A stretch of DNA of 64,000 nucleotides. Origin: Novipirellula herctigrandis (GTDB taxonomy: Bacteria > Planctomycetota > Planctomycetia > Pirellulales > Pirellulaceae). This document shows positions 45,592-54,619 of the stretch, in pieces. The stretch covers positions 4,268,513-4,332,512 of the forward strand of contig SJPJ01000001.1 in the NCBI GenBank assembly GCA_007859835.1, read 5' to 3'. Position 1 is the first letter of the stretch. The number at the start of each line of letters is the position of its first letter. The translations under genes and the position numbers were made by a program. The notes beneath the pieces are model-generated. The model was not told the origin of the DNA and made no database searches. It worked only from the letters and a program-made list of their open reading frames with translations.

Positions 45592-46851
45592 ATGACAACC
45601 TATTTCGCTGCTGGTTCGGCCACGACTTCGCTATCGAGTGATGATTTTCGCGAAGCACTTAATCAAACCTTTGCCGCGATCGGAGCGCCGAAACGGGCCT
45701 TGTTGTTGCCCCCCGATGGAACTCGTTTTTTTAGCCGTGCAGGCGAATTGACGATTCTGTGCCGAGACATCCTTGGGGATCGTGTGTCGGACATCATGCC
45801 GGCTTTGGGGACGCATTCGGCGATGGCCCCCAATCAACTCGACCATATGTTCCCCGGCATACCGCACGCTTTGTTTCGGCCTCATCTTTGGCGTAGCGAT
45901 GTCGTGACGCTTGGAACGGTACCGGCCGATTATGTTTCGGAGGTTACCGGTGGGGTTTACAAAAAGCCGTGGCAAGCACAAGTAAACAAACTGCTTCGCG
46001 ATGGTGAGCACGATTTGATTTTTTCAATCGGCCAAGTTGTCCCTCACGAGGTCATCGGGATGGCAAACTATAACAAGAACATCTTTGTTGGCACTGGCGG
46101 TAAGGATGGAATTAACGAGAGTCATTACCTCAGTGCGGTCTATGGCATCGAACAGACTCTCGGGCAAGCGAACACGCCCCTTCGACAAATTCTCAACTAT
46201 GCGCAAGACAATTTTTGCAAAACGATGCCGCTGCTTTACGCATTGACGGTCGTTGAACAAATGGCTGATGGCACGATGCACACGCGAGGATTGTACATCG
46301 GCGATGATCATGAGACCTTTTTTCAAGCGGCCAAGTTAGCCGAAAAAGTAAACATCAAAGACCTGCCTCACAAACCAAAGCATGTCGTTACTTACCTCGA
46401 CCCCAGTGAATTCAAAAGTACGTGGTTAGGTAACAAATCCATCTATCGCACACGACTTGCGATTGCTGACGGAGGGCGATTGACGGTACTCGGTCCCGCC
46501 GTCGAAGAATTTGGCGAAGACAAACAAATCGATACACTGATTCGGAAATACGGTTATCAAACCAAACAACGAGTGATGGAATTGGTTGACGCCAACGAAG
46601 ACTTGGCAGCTAACCCATCGGCAGCAGCGCACTTGATCCACGGTTCATCAGAAGACCGTTTTGAAGTGGTCTACGCTGCCGGTAAACTCAGCGACGAAGA
46701 AATCCACAGCGTGGGCTATACGCCGGGTGATCTTGCCGAGTTGATGAAGCGTTACGATATTGAAACGCTCGAAAACGGTTTCCATACCGACGTCGACGGC
46801 AGTGAGTTTTACTACGTCCAAAATCCAGCGCTTGGTCTTTGGAGAGGATAG
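45592..46851 (+). CDS. LarA-family (nickel-pincer) racemase homologue
   Basis: The protein has 419 residues from the ATG at 45592. LarA uses a nickel pincer nucleotide covalently bound to a Lys to racemise 2-hydroxy acids. Its catalytic positions are conserved with the family spacing: Asp42 and Arg45 (DGTR), His75 (ALGTHSAM), His152, Lys162 and His178 (26 residues between the first and last, as in lactate racemase; Lys 10 after the first). The substrate may be lactate or another 2-hydroxy acid. The cofactor genes larB, larC and larE are not in this window. Start TTG 45574 would add six residues. Confidence 0.82.
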   Translation: MTTYFAAGSATTSLSSDDFREALNQTFAAIGAPKRALLLPPDGTRFFSRAGELTILCRDILGDRVSDIMPALGTHSAMAPNQLDHMFPGIPHALFRPHLWRSDVVTLGTVPADYVSEVTGGVYKKPWQAQVNKLLRDGEHDLIFSIGQVVPHEVIGMANYNKNIFVGTGGKDGINESHYLSAVYGIEQTLGQANTPLRQILNYAQDNFCKTMPLLYALTVVEQMADGTMHTRGLYIGDDHETFFQAAKLAEKVNIKDLPHKPKHVVTYLDPSEFKSTWLGNKSIYRTRLAIADGGRLTVLGPAVEEFGEDKQIDTLIRKYGYQTKQRVMELVDANEDLAANPSAAAHLIHGSSEDRFEVVYAAGKLSDEEIHSVGYTPGDLAELMKRYDIETLENGFHTDVDGSEFYYVQNPALGLWRG

Positions 46852-46877
46852 AGACCTTTCACGGCGAAAAAGGTCTC
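46851..46877. terminator. perfect 9-bp hairpin, bidirectional terminator
   Basis: The stem gagaccttt / aaaggtctc (46851-46859, 46869-46877) has a nine-base loop and starts at the last base of the LarA-like stop codon. It lies between two converging genes. On the plus strand no long T-run follows, and on the minus strand the stem ends in a T-rich arm. It is likely a shared terminator. Confidence 0.55.
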
Positions 46878-46889
46878 GATGTTAAGACG

Positions 46890-48665
46890 TTACGCTATCT
46901 CGGCTAACTCTTCGATTTGCTGAGGTGGGAACTGGAATCGGTCGTAATTCGCAGTGCCGACTTCGATTTTGGTCCCATTGAATTGTCGCTGAACGTCGGT
47001 AAAGACGCGGCGTGAATAGAGGCAAACTTCAAGCTTCTCTTCGTGACCAAACGTCACCACCGTTGCGTCGCGTTTGTCGGACATCCGAATAGTCTGCTGC
47101 AGATGGTTTGCCAATAGTTCCTCGATCAAATCGAGTTTCCCTGTTTGGTAAATGCCGTTGTCGCCGAATTGGGGACGGCGCGTTCGATCAATGTTGTCCG
47201 TGACTGTAATGATCGCTAACCCATCATGTAACACACTGGTGAACCGGATCATTGGTTCGGGGCCTTTGTCGCTGATCTCGGCAAGGACTTTGTGGTCACA
47301 GCCAAATTGCAATGCAATCGCTGAAACGTTGAAGTCATCACTTGGGCGAACATAAGAGGGATTCGAAAAGCTGATCGTTGCTAACCGTTCGACAGCGTCG
47401 ATGATGATCGTACTGCACGAATCGTCCATCGTCGCGATTAACCGAGGGTCGCTGTAAATCATCGGTTCTTTTGTGTTGTCACGTCCAGCCAAGTTATCTT
47501 GGGCTTGATCGAACGATGACCGATAGCTGAGGACTTTTCGTTCGCTCGGCTCGGCAACCGATGGTGGCGGCAAAATATTCTCAAGCGGTTGGCACGCCCG
47601 ACAGTGCAGTCGAGAAGCGACGACAGCAGCCAATCCAGTCGTTCCAATTAGAAACCCAAAAACTTGATGAAGCGAATTGCCGCCGACGCGTGCAAAATGG
47701 CCCTCCACAAACATTTCATAGCCGCCGAGGATGACCATCATTAAACCAATAATCATGTACAGCATGCTTGTTTTACGACCGCCTCGTCCTTGACGAAGCG
47801 GAAAACCGACCAAAGCGATTAGCGACGGGATCGGCATGAATATCCATCCCAACCACGACGGTGTGCCGCTACCGATCAGTAACCATCCAATCAGAATGGA
47901 TAGAAGCGATACCAGCAGTCTGCCCATGGCATAAACACGAGAAGGAGGTTCGTTCATCGGTTCGATGATGTAACTTACTGGCGAGTCTGTCGACGATGCT
48001 TGAAGCTCTTGAAGCGTTTCAACCCAAGCGGTTGCATCGCGATCCATCGCCCCAGGTTTCGTAAGCATGGATATCGTTTGTCGGGATTGGCCAGTTGTGT
48101 CAATCGTGAGATAGCCACGAAGTTTATTGAAAGAATCAATTTGTTTTGCAGCCATCGCAACCGCATTACTCGTGCGAATCAACGAGAGTTCGTGAGGAAG
48201 CGAAGTTGGATTGGCGTCTTGAGGGTAGAGCTTGATCGGCTCGAAGGAATCCGCCAAAATTTTCCCAATTTGAGCTGGGTCGATCGAACCGGCGAGGTCT
48301 TTTTGCATTGCTGCGACGCGTCGTTTGACTTCTTCGGGGTCGCTACTAAGAGATCCGAGATCGCTGACCTTGCTCAGACTTTTTGCGATCTGTTCAAGTT
48401 GGCTTGCTTTTTCGTTACGGTCAAAGTTAACGTTGGTCAGATGCACATGTGCATTGTCGGCAAGCCCCTCTTTGATCAAGGTTGCATAGTCCACTTCGCG
48501 TGGTGACGCTTTCATTGCCAATGATCGATGCCCGATCGGAATTCCGGACGTGATGGCGAGCGTGGTGCCCCAGAGCAGTAGTAGAAATCCAAAGAGTATC
48601 GAGTAACTGCCGCGCGGGCGCGGCGGCGCGTTTCGATTGCTATTTCGTTTTGACGACTTCGGCAT
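46890..48665 (-). CDS. multi-pass membrane protein with cytoplasmic-type C-terminal domain
   Basis: The protein has 591 residues from the ATG at 48665. One N-terminal helix (about 22-40, SILFGFLLLLWGTTLAITSG) is followed by a soluble region of about 200 residues. Four hydrophobic segments follow near 235-345 (SLLSILIGWLLIGSG, WIFMPIPSLIALVGFP, IIGLMMVILGGYEMFV and FGFLIGTTGLAAVVAS). A CRAC motif then leads into a soluble domain of about 220 residues. I recognise no family. The middle may form a membrane domain and the C-terminus a sensor or binding domain. Confidence 0.75.
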   Translation of the reverse strand: MPKSSKRNSNRNAPPRPRGSYSILFGFLLLLWGTTLAITSGIPIGHRSLAMKASPREVDYATLIKEGLADNAHVHLTNVNFDRNEKASQLEQIAKSLSKVSDLGSLSSDPEEVKRRVAAMQKDLAGSIDPAQIGKILADSFEPIKLYPQDANPTSLPHELSLIRTSNAVAMAAKQIDSFNKLRGYLTIDTTGQSRQTISMLTKPGAMDRDATAWVETLQELQASSTDSPVSYIIEPMNEPPSRVYAMGRLLVSLLSILIGWLLIGSGTPSWLGWIFMPIPSLIALVGFPLRQGRGGRKTSMLYMIIGLMMVILGGYEMFVEGHFARVGGNSLHQVFGFLIGTTGLAAVVASRLHCRACQPLENILPPPSVAEPSERKVLSYRSSFDQAQDNLAGRDNTKEPMIYSDPRLIATMDDSCSTIIIDAVERLATISFSNPSYVRPSDDFNVSAIALQFGCDHKVLAEISDKGPEPMIRFTSVLHDGLAIITVTDNIDRTRRPQFGDNGIYQTGKLDLIEELLANHLQQTIRMSDKRDATVVTFGHEEKLEVCLYSRRVFTDVQRQFNGTKIEVGTANYDRFQFPPQQIEELAEIA

Positions 48666-48822
48666 GACCTGTTTCTCAGTGGAACACAGAAGGTGTACAT
48701 GGTTACCTAAGTGAACGCAGGGAACCACTGAAAGCCTAGGTTATGTTTGGCAAGAAATACTCCAAAACCGCAATTCGAAACCGAGTCGCGTGTCGGTTGT
48801 GCAGGTGTTCGCGTTTGTAGGG

Positions 48823-48837
48823 GCCATGAAACATGGC
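48823..48837. terminator. small hairpin downstream of FAAL fusion gene
   Basis: The stem gccatg / catggc (six pairs) with an aaa loop lies about 95 bases after the stop of the minus-strand FAAL-ACP-oxoamine synthase gene. There is no T-run, so its role is uncertain. Confidence 0.3.
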
Positions 48838-48931
48838 TAAGGGCAAGTTGGTTCAATACCTGGCCGTGCCCGTTTGCAGGAGAGGGAAAACACGAAGCTC
48901 GGTAACCGCTTGAACTGTTTTTCCGCAAAGA

Positions 48932-51900
48932 CTAAGGGTCGATTTGGGCCGGTGCTGTTTGCGCGGATTCGGTTTGCGCGGATTCGGTTTCGGGCGTCTT
49001 TGGCTCGGTAGTGCGGCAAAAGCCGAGATCGGTCAAGTGCTTGGCGGTTCGTTCGACCGCGAACCGAATCTGTTCTTCACTATGTTCGCATGTGATAAAG
49101 AACCGCAGTCTCGCAGCCGATTCATCGACGGCTGGATAAAGAATCGGCTGGACATTGATGCCATCCCCTTTGAGCCGATTTGACAAGCGAAGTGCGACCA
49201 TCGAATTGCCCGTGATGACGGGGATGACGGGGGTCCCTTCGCTATCACCGGTATCGAGTCCCGCTTGGCGGCAAAGCGAAAGAAACAAATGGCTTCGTTT
49301 GCGCAGCAGTTCGACCCGCTCGGGTTCGTCGTCTAAGGTTTGGATTGCCGCCAGCGCTGCTGCGACTTGCGCAGGTGGCATGCCCACACTAAACACGAAA
49401 CCAGGCGCGGTATACTTGAGCAATTCCACCAATGCTGCACTGCCGGCAATGTAGCCACCGCAAGACGCACCCGACTTACTTAGCGTTCCCATCCAAATAT
49501 CAACGTCGCGCGCGTCCATGCCGAAATGTTCGGCCATTCCGCGGCCGGTTTTTCCCATCGTTCCAAAACTGTGCGCTTCGTCGACCATTAGCACCGCGCG
49601 ATGTTTGCGTTTGACTTTGACAAATTCAGGAACATTGGAAAAATCGCCGTCCATGCTGTAGACCCCTTCGATCACGATTAACACGCGACGGTACTGAGAC
49701 CGCATCTCCGTTAGCATGCGGTCCAGGGCCTCAAAATCGTTGTGCGGGAACGGGCGTCGTCGAGCTCCCGACAACAGCGCCCCTTGTACGATGCTGTTGT
49801 GCGAAAGCGAATCGTGCAGGATCAAATCTCCTGATCCGACCAAGTGCCCGATCGTGGTTTCATTGGTTGCGTGACCACCGACCATTAAGATCGATGAGTC
49901 GACGCCGATCCACTTGGCGATCGCTCGTTCCAGTTCATTGTGAATCGGTTTCTCACCAGAGACCAAACGGCTTGCTGAAACACTCGTTCCGTATTTCTTA
50001 ACCGCTTCGGCTGCTGCCTCGGTGACGCGTGGATGTCCGCTCATCCCCAAGTAGTTGTACGATGCGAAACTAATGTAGGGTTTGCCACCGACGACGGTCA
50101 TGTCGCGGACGATTCCTTCGTGGACAGTAAAATAGGGATTTGGACAGCCCGTCATCTGCATTTGCTGCATCATTGTTTTCAGTCGACGGTACTCGGCGAA
50201 TTGCGCGATATCGTCTTCCGGTTCGACAGTCGGCATAGCATAGGCGACCGCACCATTGCCCGCTGCTGCAGCGATCGATGGGGGGACGGCGCCGTTTAGA
50301 AACGCCACCGCGCGCATCTCACCGCCGGGCGGCAAGTAACGCTCAATTGCTTGGGCGGTTTGGCCGATGGTTTCGATTTCGTCGAGAATCTGCTCGGGGA
50401 AACGACCGCCAAAAGTTCGTTCCAAGTTACGTGCGATTTCGAGTCGTTCGAGGCTGTCGAGACTGAGGTCGAGCACGATGTTGGTCTCGAGATCAAGGTG
50501 GCTCGCTCGTTCACCTGCGACTTTGCGGATATGTTGCTTAATCGCTTCGATGACCGAATCGTTCAGGTCATCGGCGTTGATCGTAGTGTCATGTCCACTG
50601 GCTGCGGCGGCCTGCATCATCGGCTGCAAATCGCTGCCATCGCGATCTGCCGATTCTTCTTCGCGTCGCACCCATTTGGCGATCAACTTCAAATCGCCAT
50701 CGCGGACCGCGTGCAAACAGGCGTGACGTTGGATCTTTCCACTGCTGGTTTTCGGGACACTGCTATTTCGGATCAAATAAACTGCGTCAGGCGGCAATTC
50801 GTGTTCGGCGGTAACGGCGCGGCGAATCGCTTGAAGCTGAGCGTCCCAATCGAGGTCGCGTGCTCGGATCGCTTCGGCCACGATCACCAATTGTTCGCGT
50901 CCATCGTATTCCATCGCAAACGCAGCGACCGAGCCTGCCTGGACCGCATGGCTGGCCCGTTCGACCGTCGCTTCGATGTCTTGCGGATACCGATTCACAC
51001 CGCGGACAATGATCATGTCCTTTAAGCGACCCGAGACGTAAAGTTGCCCGTCGTGTAAAAAACCAAGGTCACCGGTTCGCAAGAACGGTCCTTGATCGTC
51101 GGCCGTCCGTGCATAGAAGGTCTGTTCGGTGGCATCCTTACGCTGGTAGTAACCTTTACCAACCGATGGGCATTGGATCCAAATTTCGCCGATCTCGTCG
51201 TCGGCGAGGGGCATCAGGGTTTTGGCGTCAACGATTAGGATCGTTTCTTCCGGGAGCACCCGCCCGCAGCCGACCAATGGTCGTGCCAAGTCAGAGTCCG
51301 AATCAACGGTGACGACATGTTTTTTGTCGAGTTCCTTCCCGTTGAAAGTTGTGATGACCGGTCGGGTTTCACGTGGTCCACCTGTGACCAACAGCGTCGT
51401 TTCGGCCATCCCGTAGCATGGTAAAAACGCATTGCGGCGAAAACCGTAACGCTCAAATCGTTCGCAGAAAGTATTGAGCGTTGATGCGCGGATCGGTTCG
51501 GCACCATTGAACGCAATTTCCCAAGTCGACAAATCGACTCCCTGCATCTCTTCGTCACCGATCTTGTCGACACAAAGTTGATAGGCAAAGTTTGGACCGC
51601 CACTAATCGAAACTTGGTGTTTCGAAATGCCTTGAAGCCAACGTGCCGGTCGCTGCAGGAACGTCATCGGACTCATCAGCACGTTTGTCTTACCAATAAA
51701 CATTGGCATCAACACACCGCCGACCAAGCCCATGTCGTGGTAGGTTGGAAGCCATGTCATTCCACAGACTGCCCGGTTGGGCTCGAACGCTTGCAGAATC
51801 AATTCACTGTTGGCGACCAAATTACCCTGAGTCAACATGACGCCTTTAGGCGAACCCGTCGAACCGGACGTGTATTGAAGTACTGCGAGGGAATTGCGAT

Positions 51901-52405
51901 CGAGTTTTGGCATCCGCCATTTGTCGATCCGTTGACAGTCAGGGTCATCCGTCCCGAGCAGTTGAACGCCGACGAGGTCATCGTATTTCTGATCGCTCGA
52001 TAATTGTTCGACCACCGATTTGGTTGACAACGCCCACCGTGTATCGGCATCAACGACGATCGATCGGATTCGGGACGCTTTGCGATTTCGCCGTGGTGGG
52101 TAAGCAGGAACGGCTACTGCACCAGCAGCATGGCAAGCGAAAAATCCAATAATGAAATCAAGCCCAGGTGGATAAAGCAGCAAGAGTCGGTCGCCAGCAC
52201 GAATCCGACATCGATCTTGAAGATAACCAGCCAGCCCGCGGACGCGGTTCCAAAGTTGGGCGTACGTGATCTCCTGTTCGACCGATTCACCATCAGTGAA
52301 GCCAAACGCGACATTATCAGCACGGTTTTCCGCCCAATGACGCAGGATCGAGACATAGTGGTCTCGCGGTGGGATCTCGTTTCCAAAAAATCGTTTTAGG
52401 TCCAC
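48932..52405 (-). CDS. fused fatty acyl-AMP ligase / acyl carrier / alpha-oxoamine synthase
   Basis: The enzyme has about 1157 residues from GTG 52405 (an upstream TTG at 52456 is in frame). Domain 1 (about 1-560) is an adenylate-forming ligase with YTSGSTGSPKG (about 177) and GYFACHAAGAVAVPAYPPRR-type FAAL features. Domain 2 (about 600-680) is a carrier with LSLDSLERLE, Ser about 648 for phosphopantetheine. Domain 3 (about 765-1130) is a PLP-dependent alpha-oxoamine synthase with MVDEAHSFGTMGKTGRG and PLP Lys977 in GTLSKSGASCGGYIAGS. The order predicts activation of a fatty acid, loading on the ACP and decarboxylative condensation with an amino acid, as in serine palmitoyltransferase. The C-terminus has an (ESAQT) repeat. 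Confidence 0.92.
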   Translation of the reverse strand: MDLKRFFGNEIPPRDHYVSILRHWAENRADNVAFGFTDGESVEQEITYAQLWNRVRGLAGYLQDRCRIRAGDRLLLLYPPGLDFIIGFFACHAAGAVAVPAYPPRRNRKASRIRSIVVDADTRWALSTKSVVEQLSSDQKYDDLVGVQLLGTDDPDCQRIDKWRMPKLDRNSLAVLQYTSGSTGSPKGVMLTQGNLVANSELILQAFEPNRAVCGMTWLPTYHDMGLVGGVLMPMFIGKTNVLMSPMTFLQRPARWLQGISKHQVSISGGPNFAYQLCVDKIGDEEMQGVDLSTWEIAFNGAEPIRASTLNTFCERFERYGFRRNAFLPCYGMAETTLLVTGGPRETRPVITTFNGKELDKKHVVTVDSDSDLARPLVGCGRVLPEETILIVDAKTLMPLADDEIGEIWIQCPSVGKGYYQRKDATEQTFYARTADDQGPFLRTGDLGFLHDGQLYVSGRLKDMIIVRGVNRYPQDIEATVERASHAVQAGSVAAFAMEYDGREQLVIVAEAIRARDLDWDAQLQAIRRAVTAEHELPPDAVYLIRNSSVPKTSSGKIQRHACLHAVRDGDLKLIAKWVRREEESADRDGSDLQPMMQAAAASGHDTTINADDLNDSVIEAIKQHIRKVAGERASHLDLETNIVLDLSLDSLERLEIARNLERTFGGRFPEQILDEIETIGQTAQAIERYLPPGGEMRAVAFLNGAVPPSIAAAAGNGAVAYAMPTVEPEDDIAQFAEYRRLKTMMQQMQMTGCPNPYFTVHEGIVRDMTVVGGKPYISFASYNYLGMSGHPRVTEAAAEAVKKYGTSVSASRLVSGEKPIHNELERAIAKWIGVDSSILMVGGHATNETTIGHLVGSGDLILHDSLSHNSIVQGALLSGARRRPFPHNDFEALDRMLTEMRSQYRRVLIVIEGVYSMDGDFSNVPEFVKVKRKHRAVLMVDEAHSFGTMGKTGRGMAEHFGMDARDVDIWMGTLSKSGASCGGYIAGSAALVELLKYTAPGFVFSVGMPPAQVAAALAAIQTLDDEPERVELLRKRSHLFLSLCRQAGLDTGDSEGTPVIPVITGNSMVALRLSNRLKGDGINVQPILYPAVDESAARLRFFITCEHSEEQIRFAVERTAKHLTDLGFCRTTEPKTPETESAQTESAQTAPAQIDP
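48961..48990. repeat. 15-bp tandem repeat at 3' end of fusion gene
   Basis: Two exact copies of gcgcggattcggttt lie in the last codons of the FAAL-ACP-oxoamine synthase gene, encoding a short (ESAQT)-type repeat in the hydrophilic tail. Confidence 0.8.
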
Positions 52406-52740
52406 GAACGTAATTACCGCCTGGAATCGATTGACTCGACAGCACCACCCGAACAAGGGGGTGGTGATCCGATTAGAATAACAATGACAAGCACCTAGGA
52501 TAACGAAGCATCCGCAGGAGTCACTCTGTGATCACATGATTCCGTTTAAATCGGCTGCCAAAACCACAGATAATTCGTCAAAATTGGGGATCGAATGCTG
52601 ATGGAATCTTTTTTCTCGCACGGAGCGGCGGGATCATAGCTTTGTTCACTATGATATCGAACTTGACGAGGTAACAAAATTTTCGAGGGCGAGTTCTGGT
52701 TTCACCAAAAGTCGCCCCTTGTGCCCCCCTAATTCACTAT
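52406..52740. other. divergent intergenic region
   Basis: About 335 bases lie between the divergent FAAL-fusion gene and the membrane beta-propeller gene. They include a 7-bp dyad at 52633-52655, listed separately. Promoters for both directions are expected here. No small gene is supported. Confidence 0.5.
52633..52655. promoter_or_regulatory. possible operator dyad
   Basis: A perfect inverted repeat atcatag / ctatgat with a nine-base spacer is located about 85-110 bases upstream of the beta-propeller start. The right half resembles a -10 box (tatgat). It could be a regulatory site for either divergent gene, but chance cannot be ruled out. Confidence 0.3.
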
Positions 52741-54588
52741 TTGCTGATCGTAAGGATTCATCTGACTTTGACTGATTCCAAAAACTCACCGTCGCCAGCA
52801 GAGAACGGTGGTCTTCCTGAGAACGGTGGTCTTCCTGAGAACGGTGGTCTTCCAGAGGACGGTGGTCTTCCTGACGCTGCATCCGGGGAGGTTTTCGGTG
52901 GCGAACCGTCGCCATCTCCTACGGAGCATGCCGAGATAAACGAATTAGTGCGTGCTGGGAAGAAGTCGTCTCGCTACCTTTGGCGGGCTGGCTTCGCTTG
53001 CTTGGTCACCATTTTACTGGTTTGGCTTGCGCAGAGTTTCGCTCCGAGCACCGATCATCAGATGGCCAATTTCGCTACGTTTGCGATCGCGCAATTCGGC
53101 ATCCTGTTCGTTCTCTACAAACTGCATCGCTACGTTTCCGCAGTTGGCGGATCGGTTTGGACCGTTCCACTCTTGACTGTTGCACCGATTGCGCTGTTCT
53201 TATGGCTATATCAGTTTGATGGATTCAGTGGCGAGATGGTGCCTCAATGGAAGCCCCGGTATTGGGGTGAAGAAAAGATTCCACGGGTCGCGATTGACAG
53301 CAGTCAGGCCAGGGAATCGCTTCCAATCTCTGACGCGGCCATGGCCTTGGAGCCGTCGAATGGCTTTCTTGGGAACTCGCGTACGGGCGTGATTCCACAG
53401 CGGCTTTTTGGTGTCCCTGAAAATGCCGAGCAAGTCGAAATCCTTTGGGATCAGGGGATCGGCGAGGGGTGGTCTGCGTTCGCAGTATCGAATGACTCGG
53501 CCGTGACGCTTGAACAACGCGACGACCTTGAATGTGTCAGTTGTTATCGACTAGGGGACGGCCATCTTAAGTGGATTGTTGAACATCCCGCGCGGCATGA
53601 AGACACGCTCGGCGGCGTCGGCCCTCGCTCCACACCCACCATCGACGGGGATCGAGTCTATGCACTCGGAGCGACAGGTAAGTTGTGGTGTTTGAACTTG
53701 AAAAACGGTGACGTGGTCTGGACGGTCGATCTTGTGGAACTAGCCGGTTGGGATGTCGAAGCATCTGAAGCGTTGATTTCATGGGGCCGCGCAGCCTCAC
53801 CGCTACTGGTCGATGGATTGTGCATCATTCCGTTTGGCGGCCCTGCATCGGACGCATCGATTCCACCGTCGGAGCTTGCCACAGCAGGCCGCAGCTTAAT
53901 CGCGTTAGATGCTCAGTCGGGCGAAATACGATGGACTGCTGGCGAGGACCAAATCAGTTACGCTTCGCCCGTCGTGTTAACGTTGGCAGGAAAACAGCAA
54001 ATCGTCACGGTAAACGAAGCGAGTGTGTCGGGACACGAAATCGCGGACGGTTCGCTCCTTTGGTCATTCGATTGGCCTGGCCGGTCCAACGCGAATGCCT
54101 CTTGTTCCTCCGCTATGCCCGTTGGCGAGAACCGATTCTTGATCGGCAAAGGTTACGGTGGCGGCAGTGCCTTAGTGGAAGTATCCAAGGATGCCGAAGG
54201 AAATTGGACGGCCGAGGAAGTTTGGATGTCGGGCCGAGTATTGAAAACCAAGTTCACGCATGCGTGTGTCGACAACGCAACCGCCTACGCGATTAGTAAT
54301 GGAGCACTGCAAGCAGTCCGAGTCGAGGATGGAAAACGTCTTTGGGAACAACCGCGAAGTGACCGAGCGGCTCAAGGTCAAATCTTGCTTTGTGAAGACA
54401 CGATTGTGATGCAAACCGAACCGGGGGAAGTGGTGTTGGTTCGCGCGACGCCGACGGAGTACAGCATCTTGCTGCGGTTACCTGCGATGAGTGCGAAGAC
54501 ATGGAACATTCCCACGGTCGCCGGTCGGCATTTGATCGTCCGCAACGACCGACAGGCGATTTGTTTCTGGCTGCCACCGCGCGAATAG
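52741..54588 (+). CDS. membrane-anchored PQQ-type beta-propeller protein
   Basis: The protein has about 615 residues. Start is uncertain: TTG 52741 or TTG 52768, the latter with AAGGA 11 bases upstream. The N-terminus carries four ENGGLP-type repeats, then three hydrophobic segments (about 79-105, 115-137, 142-162) suggest anchoring in the inner membrane. The large C-terminal part has blades such as LWCLNLKNGDVVWTVDL and LIALDAQSGEIRWTAG, so it is a beta-propeller facing the periplasm or paryphoplasm. No enzyme residues are recognised. It is divergent from the FAAL-ACP-oxoamine synthase gene and may share control. Confidence 0.8.
   Translation: MLIVRIHLTLTDSKNSPSPAENGGLPENGGLPENGGLPEDGGLPDAASGEVFGGEPSPSPTEHAEINELVRAGKKSSRYLWRAGFACLVTILLVWLAQSFAPSTDHQMANFATFAIAQFGILFVLYKLHRYVSAVGGSVWTVPLLTVAPIALFLWLYQFDGFSGEMVPQWKPRYWGEEKIPRVAIDSSQARESLPISDAAMALEPSNGFLGNSRTGVIPQRLFGVPENAEQVEILWDQGIGEGWSAFAVSNDSAVTLEQRDDLECVSCYRLGDGHLKWIVEHPARHEDTLGGVGPRSTPTIDGDRVYALGATGKLWCLNLKNGDVVWTVDLVELAGWDVEASEALISWGRAASPLLVDGLCIIPFGGPASDASIPPSELATAGRSLIALDAQSGEIRWTAGEDQISYASPVVLTLAGKQQIVTVNEASVSGHEIADGSLLWSFDWPGRSNANASCSSAMPVGENRFLIGKGYGGGSALVEVSKDAEGNWTAEEVWMSGRVLKTKFTHACVDNATAYAISNGALQAVRVEDGKRLWEQPRSDRAAQGQILLCEDTIVMQTEPGEVVLVRATPTEYSILLRLPAMSAKTWNIPTVAGRHLIVRNDRQAICFWLPPRE
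52801..52872 (+). repeat. 18-bp in-frame tandem repeat, four copies
   Basis: Four copies of a unit beginning gagaacggtggtcttcct encode ENGGLP three times and EDGGLP once, in the N-terminal hydrophilic leader of the beta-propeller protein. The first two are identical, suggesting a recent expansion. Confidence 0.9.
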
Positions 54589-54619
54589 GATCGGCCTCGC
54601 TCGCATTGACATGATTCGC

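Noticed and set aside
50351..51025. 224-codon plus-strand frame
   Set aside because: Antisense to the ligase and ACP part of the FAAL fusion, whose motifs are all intact.
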